In this document: one piece after another, positions 60,998-64,000 of the stretch
How the letters are laid out: each line of letters begins with the position of its first letter
Numbering within the stretch: position 1 is the stretch's first letter
DNA from: Firmicutes bacterium HGW-Firmicutes-11
GTDB lineage: Bacteria > Bacillota > Clostridia > Peptostreptococcales > Anaerovoracaceae
Assembly: GCA_002840285.1 (NCBI GenBank)
Contig: PHAE01000003.1
Location: 50,827-114,826, forward strand
Reading direction: 5' to 3'
DNA length: 64,000 nucleotides
Program-made: the position numbers and the translations under genes
The notes under the pieces: generated by a model
What the model was told of the DNA's origin: nothing
Seen by the model: only the letters and a program-made list of their open reading frames with translations
The model's database searches: none

Positions 60998-61683
60998 GGT
61001 CGTTGCAACCCCATTCTGATCTCGCGTTTTCTCTCCCGCCAATCCGGAAGGTATCGGTCCATGTAGTCTTTGAATAGTGGACCGTGGTTTTTTACCAAGA
61101 GGTGGACCAGTTCGTGGACGACCACATATTCCAGGCAGTGTTCCGGAAACCTTGCCAGCTGCAGATTGAGCCAGACTCGTTTGTCTATGGTGTTGCAGGT
61201 GCCCCACCGGGTGCGCATGTTCTTTATGCCGACCGCGTTTGTCTTGACTCCGATCACTCTTTCCCAACGTTCGACCAAGGGCAAACCCTTTGCTTTCAGC
61301 TCGTTTCTGTACAAATCGTTCATCGCCTTTTCACGATGTTCCAGGCTTGCGGACTCCCGCACGGTCAGGAAGATCCGGTCATCACGAATTTCCGCGATGC
61401 GAGGCCGGCCTCCACTACGAATCTCCAAGGAATGCCATTTGCCCCAAAGGCAGTGCTGCTCACCGGAGACATAGTCCGATGCCCTGTGCCCCGCCTCCCT
61501 CTGGATCCGCTGGACGTGGGTCCGGATCCAGTCGGTCTTGCCTTCTGCGAAGGCCCGTATCACTTGATCGGATACGTGGCGGGGCGCTGTGATACGAACC
61601 TTCCCCGAGGGAGGTAGCACCGTCAAATGAATATTCTTGATATTCTTCTTGATGACCTCGATATCGATTTCGGCAACGCGCAT
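60994..61683 (-). CDS. YgjP-like M48-family zinc metallopeptidase (DUF45)
   Basis: 229 residues. Zinc motif HELVHLLVKNHGPLF (HExxH plus a later His) and the preceding LQLARFPEHCLEYVVV, RTRWGTCN (RWGSC-type) typical of YgjP/DUF45. Starts an ATGA-coupled chain with the DUF2007-like and esterase genes. Cellular substrate unknown. Confidence 0.88.
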   Translation of the reverse strand: MRVAEIDIEVIKKNIKNIHLTVLPPSGKVRITAPRHVSDQVIRAFAEGKTDWIRTHVQRIQREAGHRASDYVSGEQHCLWGKWHSLEIRSGGRPRIAEIRDDRIFLTVRESASLEHREKAMNDLYRNELKAKGLPLVERWERVIGVKTNAVGIKNMRTRWGTCNTIDKRVWLNLQLARFPEHCLEYVVVHELVHLLVKNHGPLFKDYMDRYLPDWRERKREIRMGLQRP

Positions 61684-61713
61684 ATTTCACCTTGGTCGCT
61701 ACTGTATTTGAGT

Positions 61714-62364
61714 CTATTGTTTTTTTCGATTCTTGTGATCCGCCTCGATGTTCTTCTTCCAATTACCATCGATGGCTTTGTTGTTCCGGTAATCGATGAC
61801 CGTTGCCGAGACCGCTTCAAAGTTGAGTCTGGTGCCAATGGTGTCCGCGTGGTAATTGGTCGCACGGTCGGCACCGATACCAAAGCTTGCCGCTGTTTCG
61901 ATCGCGTCGATGTTGGCGCCCAGGAACAGAAACTCCCAACCGTATTTGTTCGTTTGGTGCTGGATGCTTTTTTTGATCGCTTCTGCGGAATATTCCTGGC
62001 TTGCGTTTTCCATGCCGTCGGTGGTGATGACAAATAGGACTTTGTCGGCCCGCTCTTCTTCGCTGGTATTCTTTTGTACTTTTATCATCTTTTGAATCGT
62101 CTTTCCGATGGCATCCAACAATGCCGTGGTGCCGCCGATCACATATTCCTTGTCCGTTATGGGGCGGACGCCTTTGATGTCGATCCGGTCGTGAAGCAGC
62201 TCATACGTATCGTCAAAAAGTACCGTAGTCACCGTTGCCGCGCCCTCTTCCTCCTGTTGCCTCTTCAGCATTGCATTATAGCCGCCGATGGTGTCGCTCT
62301 CCAGCCCCGCCATGGAGCCGCTCTTGTCCAGAATAAAAACCAGTTCGCTTTTGCTCTTCTTCAT
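61714..62364 (-). CDS. von Willebrand factor type A domain protein
   Basis: 216 residues, a single vWA domain: MIDAS motif FILDKSGSMAG at about 10-20, with the supporting Thr (GGTTALLDAIG) and Asp (ITTDGMENAS). Such stand-alone cytoplasmic vWA proteins bind partners through a metal; no partner gene is obvious. Start behind GGAGG. Beside the macro-domain gene. Confidence 0.88.
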   Translation of the reverse strand: MKKSKSELVFILDKSGSMAGLESDTIGGYNAMLKRQQEEEGAATVTTVLFDDTYELLHDRIDIKGVRPITDKEYVIGGTTALLDAIGKTIQKMIKVQKNTSEEERADKVLFVITTDGMENASQEYSAEAIKKSIQHQTNKYGWEFLFLGANIDAIETAASFGIGADRATNYHADTIGTRLNFEAVSATVIDYRNNKAIDGNWKKNIEADHKNRKKQ

Positions 62365-62444
62365 TGTAGTATCCTCCCTTTCTGTGGATAAGGTAAGAAT
62401 ACCAGCAAAGGCGTCCCGTCAGGTCGCCGTGGAAGCGACAAATA

Positions 62445-63455
62445 TCAGGCACCCAACGGTATTTGGTCAAAGGCGAACAGCGCCTCGTTGATCTCAAAAA
62501 TGTTGTGATTTCCCTCGTTGATAAAGTACTCGATGATCACGTCGAACTTGCTGCTGGGAGACAAGGTATAGCCGGCTCTCGCCAGCAGATCCTTGGTTTC
62601 GTCGAGGTTCAGCCGCAAAGCGATGGCAAGTGCGATGGATGTCGACTTTTTCGGTTGATACGAAGCGCCGCCGCGAATTTTGGAAAAGAGCCGCCGATCC
62701 ATATTGGCCCTCTTATAGGTTTCCACATCGGTCATGCCCTTTTCGTCAATGAGGCGAAGCACCATCTGGGAAAACGTTTCGTCCAAATGCCCGACCAAGT
62801 CCTCCAGGCTTCGCTGTTTTTTGCCGAGAGGTTTGTTGTATGCTTTACCGAAATCCGCTTCTCTGATTTCGCTCCGCCGCATCTGGTTCACGATGGTCCG
62901 ATCGCCTTCTATCGCGTGAAACGCTTCAACATAATTGTCGTCAATGTAGCTTTCGATCGCAGCAAACAGGGTTTCGCTGAGGGTCACCGCTTTCTTGTCG
63001 AAGACGACCAGATAAATGGTCATTTCATGCTGCATCAAAAATTCGCTGATAGCGGATATCGCGATCCGAAGCGCCTGATCCTTGGGATAACCATAGATGC
63101 CGGAAGAGATCAAAGGAAACCCGATGGTCTTGCACTTGTACTTCTGTGCCAGCAATAGAGAATTGCGATAGCAGTTGTACAGCTTTTCCGCTTCCCCGTC
63201 ATTTCCCCCATGCCAGATAGGACCGGGGGTGTGGATGATATATTTTACCGGCAGTGCGAAGCCGTCGGTAATTACCGCTTCCCCCACTTCGCATCTGCCG
63301 ATTGCATCGCAAGCCGCCTGAAGACGGTCTGCGCCTGCAGCTTTAAAAATGGCGCCACACACGCCGCCGCCGGCTTTCAGTTCTGTATTCGCGGCGTTGA
63401 CGATGGCGTCCAGCTTCATTTTGGTCAGGTCGTTACGGACGATTTGAAAGGGCAT
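62445..63455 (-). CDS. Macro-domain protein with C-terminal helical extension
   Basis: 336 residues. Residues about 1-165 are a macro domain (DAIVNAANTELKAGGGVCGAIFKAAG, later SSGIYGYP), which binds or removes ADP-ribose. The rest (about 170-336) is a predicted helical region with KIRGGASYQPKKSTSIALAIALRLN, which looks like a degenerate HTH. Ribosome site GGAGG abuts repeat copy 3. Possible role in ADP-ribose signalling or stress; partner unknown. Confidence 0.85.
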   Translation of the reverse strand: MPFQIVRNDLTKMKLDAIVNAANTELKAGGGVCGAIFKAAGADRLQAACDAIGRCEVGEAVITDGFALPVKYIIHTPGPIWHGGNDGEAEKLYNCYRNSLLLAQKYKCKTIGFPLISSGIYGYPKDQALRIAISAISEFLMQHEMTIYLVVFDKKAVTLSETLFAAIESYIDDNYVEAFHAIEGDRTIVNQMRRSEIREADFGKAYNKPLGKKQRSLEDLVGHLDETFSQMVLRLIDEKGMTDVETYKRANMDRRLFSKIRGGASYQPKKSTSIALAIALRLNLDETKDLLARAGYTLSPSSKFDVIIEYFINEGNHNIFEINEALFAFDQIPLGA

Positions 63456-63467
63456 AGGAACATACCT

Positions 63468-63483
63468 CCGTCCCCATGTTCTA
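63468..63483. repeat. 16-bp intergenic repeat, copy 3
   Basis: CCGTCCCCATGTTCTA, third identical copy. It fills the gap between the CoA-binding and macro-domain genes; its minus-strand end GGGGACGGAGG supplies part of the macro gene's ribosome site. ATGTTCC on the other side gives a short inverted repeat. Confidence 0.85.
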
Positions 63484-63484
63484 T

Positions 63485-63865
63485 TTAAGTGGAAACCAAA
63501 ACGCAGGCCTGAAGTGACTTCAGTCCAAGCTCATCGATTTTTTGCATCAATTCCACGTCATAGGTCCCTGGCTGTAACCAGACGTAGGGAACTCCCAGTT
63601 TCGCTGCCTCTTCAATGACCGGCAGTCCTCTTTGGGGATTGACTACCATGTCGATCACATCCGGCACCTTCGGCAGTGACGACAGATCTTTGTAGCAAGG
63701 ATCGCCTTCCACCGTTTCCAGTCCGGGATTGACCGCATAGACTTCATAGCCGCGATCTTTCAATCGGCGATAGATTTTGTTTCCGAATTTACTCCGGTCT
63801 TGGCTCGCACCGACAACGGCCCAGACGGCCTGGTCGAGCATTGTTTTTTCTAATGTGTTTGACAT
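63485..63865 (-). CDS. CoA-binding protein (YccU-like)
   Basis: 126 residues, a single Rossmann CoA-binding domain as in succinyl-CoA synthetase alpha: VWAVVGASQDRSKFGNKIYRRL (13-34), YEVYAVNPGLETVEG, then PYVWLQPGTYD. YccU-type proteins are widespread and poorly understood. Start behind GGAG. Confidence 0.88.
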   Translation of the reverse strand: MSNTLEKTMLDQAVWAVVGASQDRSKFGNKIYRRLKDRGYEVYAVNPGLETVEGDPCYKDLSSLPKVPDVIDMVVNPQRGLPVIEEAAKLGVPYVWLQPGTYDVELMQKIDELGLKSLQACVLVST

Positions 63866-63957
63866 TTCACTTCTCCTTCATTACCCTCGCATGTGATTCG
63901 TAAATCTCTTATGATAGTATAGTACCATATTTTCTGTTGGAAATTAGAGAAACTGCA

Positions 63958-64000
63958 TTAGCTTTCGAAATACGAATACAGCGCTTCGTCCACCGAGTCC
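63958..64000 (-). CDS. Possible C-terminal end of a gene cut by the window edge
   Basis: The last 43 bases read on the minus strand as DSVDEALYSYFES followed by TAA (63960-63958). The frame has no RNA-like or promoter-like features. Too short to identify; it could be chance. Confidence 0.3.
   Translation of the reverse strand, partial: DSVDEALYSYFES

Noticed and set aside
1-64000. Prophage, CRISPR or insertion sequence
   Set aside because: No transposase, integrase, phage protein or regularly spaced repeats found; the only repeat is the 16-bp intergenic element.

Overview
The window reads as a chromosomal segment of a strictly anaerobic Firmicute (Clostridia-like). The grounds are strong AGGAGG ribosome binding sites with some GTG and TTG starts, many oxygen-sensitive Fe-S and molybdenum enzymes, a hybrid cluster protein, BKACE and CoA-transferase fermentation enzymes, and very dense sigma-54 control. 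I see no rRNA, intact tRNA, CRISPR array, transposase or integrase. Species assignment is not possible by eye.

The main theme is anaerobic breakdown of hydroxylated aromatics. The operon at 11.0-16.3 kb (minus strand) matches the order of chemistry of the phloroglucinol pathway: an SDR (phloroglucinol reductase), a cyclase-family hydrolase (dihydrophloroglucinol cyclohydrolase), a 3-hydroxyacyl-CoA-dehydrogenase-like enzyme (3-hydroxy-5-oxohexanoate dehydrogenase), a BKACE enzyme (triacetate acetoacetate-lyase), an AtoAD-type CoA-transferase and a cupin. At 53.2-57.0 kb lie the two subunits of pyrogallol-phloroglucinol transhydroxylase; the large subunit carries an extra N-terminal SCP2-like domain. 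Ring acids could be fed in by a UbiD/UbiX-type decarboxylase operon (29.0-31.6 kb) and by an amidohydrolase-type decarboxylase in an operon with a cupin and a TRAP transporter (4.5-8.9 kb).

Four sigma-54 enhancer-binding regulators (1.9, 9.1, 16.5 and 27.2 kb) each sit beside one readable -24/-12 promoter. These promoters drive a molybdoenzyme/flavoprotein operon (leaving the left edge), the decarboxylase/TRAP operon, the phloroglucinol operon and the UbiD operon. Molybdenum supply is represented by a MoeA-like protein (3.3 kb), MobA (25.5 kb) and a TorD-type chaperone (19.0 kb).

Other modules: a putative respiratory chain of type II NADH dehydrogenase, molybdoenzyme, four-cluster ferredoxin, NrfD membrane subunit and chaperone (18.9-25.3 kb); hybrid cluster protein (31.7 kb); a TRAP transporter divergent from a YeiH-like exporter plus an AprAB-like ferredoxin/flavoprotein pair with a PucR regulator (33.4-41.0 kb); a TetR-linked TRAP transporter followed by flavoprotein, CCG Fe-S protein and flavoprotein (43.4-51.8 kb), with a candidate small RNA in its promoter region; and a run of general genes at 57.0-64.0 kb (MBL hydrolase, acyltransferase, esterase, metallopeptidase, vWA, macro domain, CoA-binding protein). 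A 16-bp intergenic repeat occurs three times (42.1, 60.7 and 63.5 kb).
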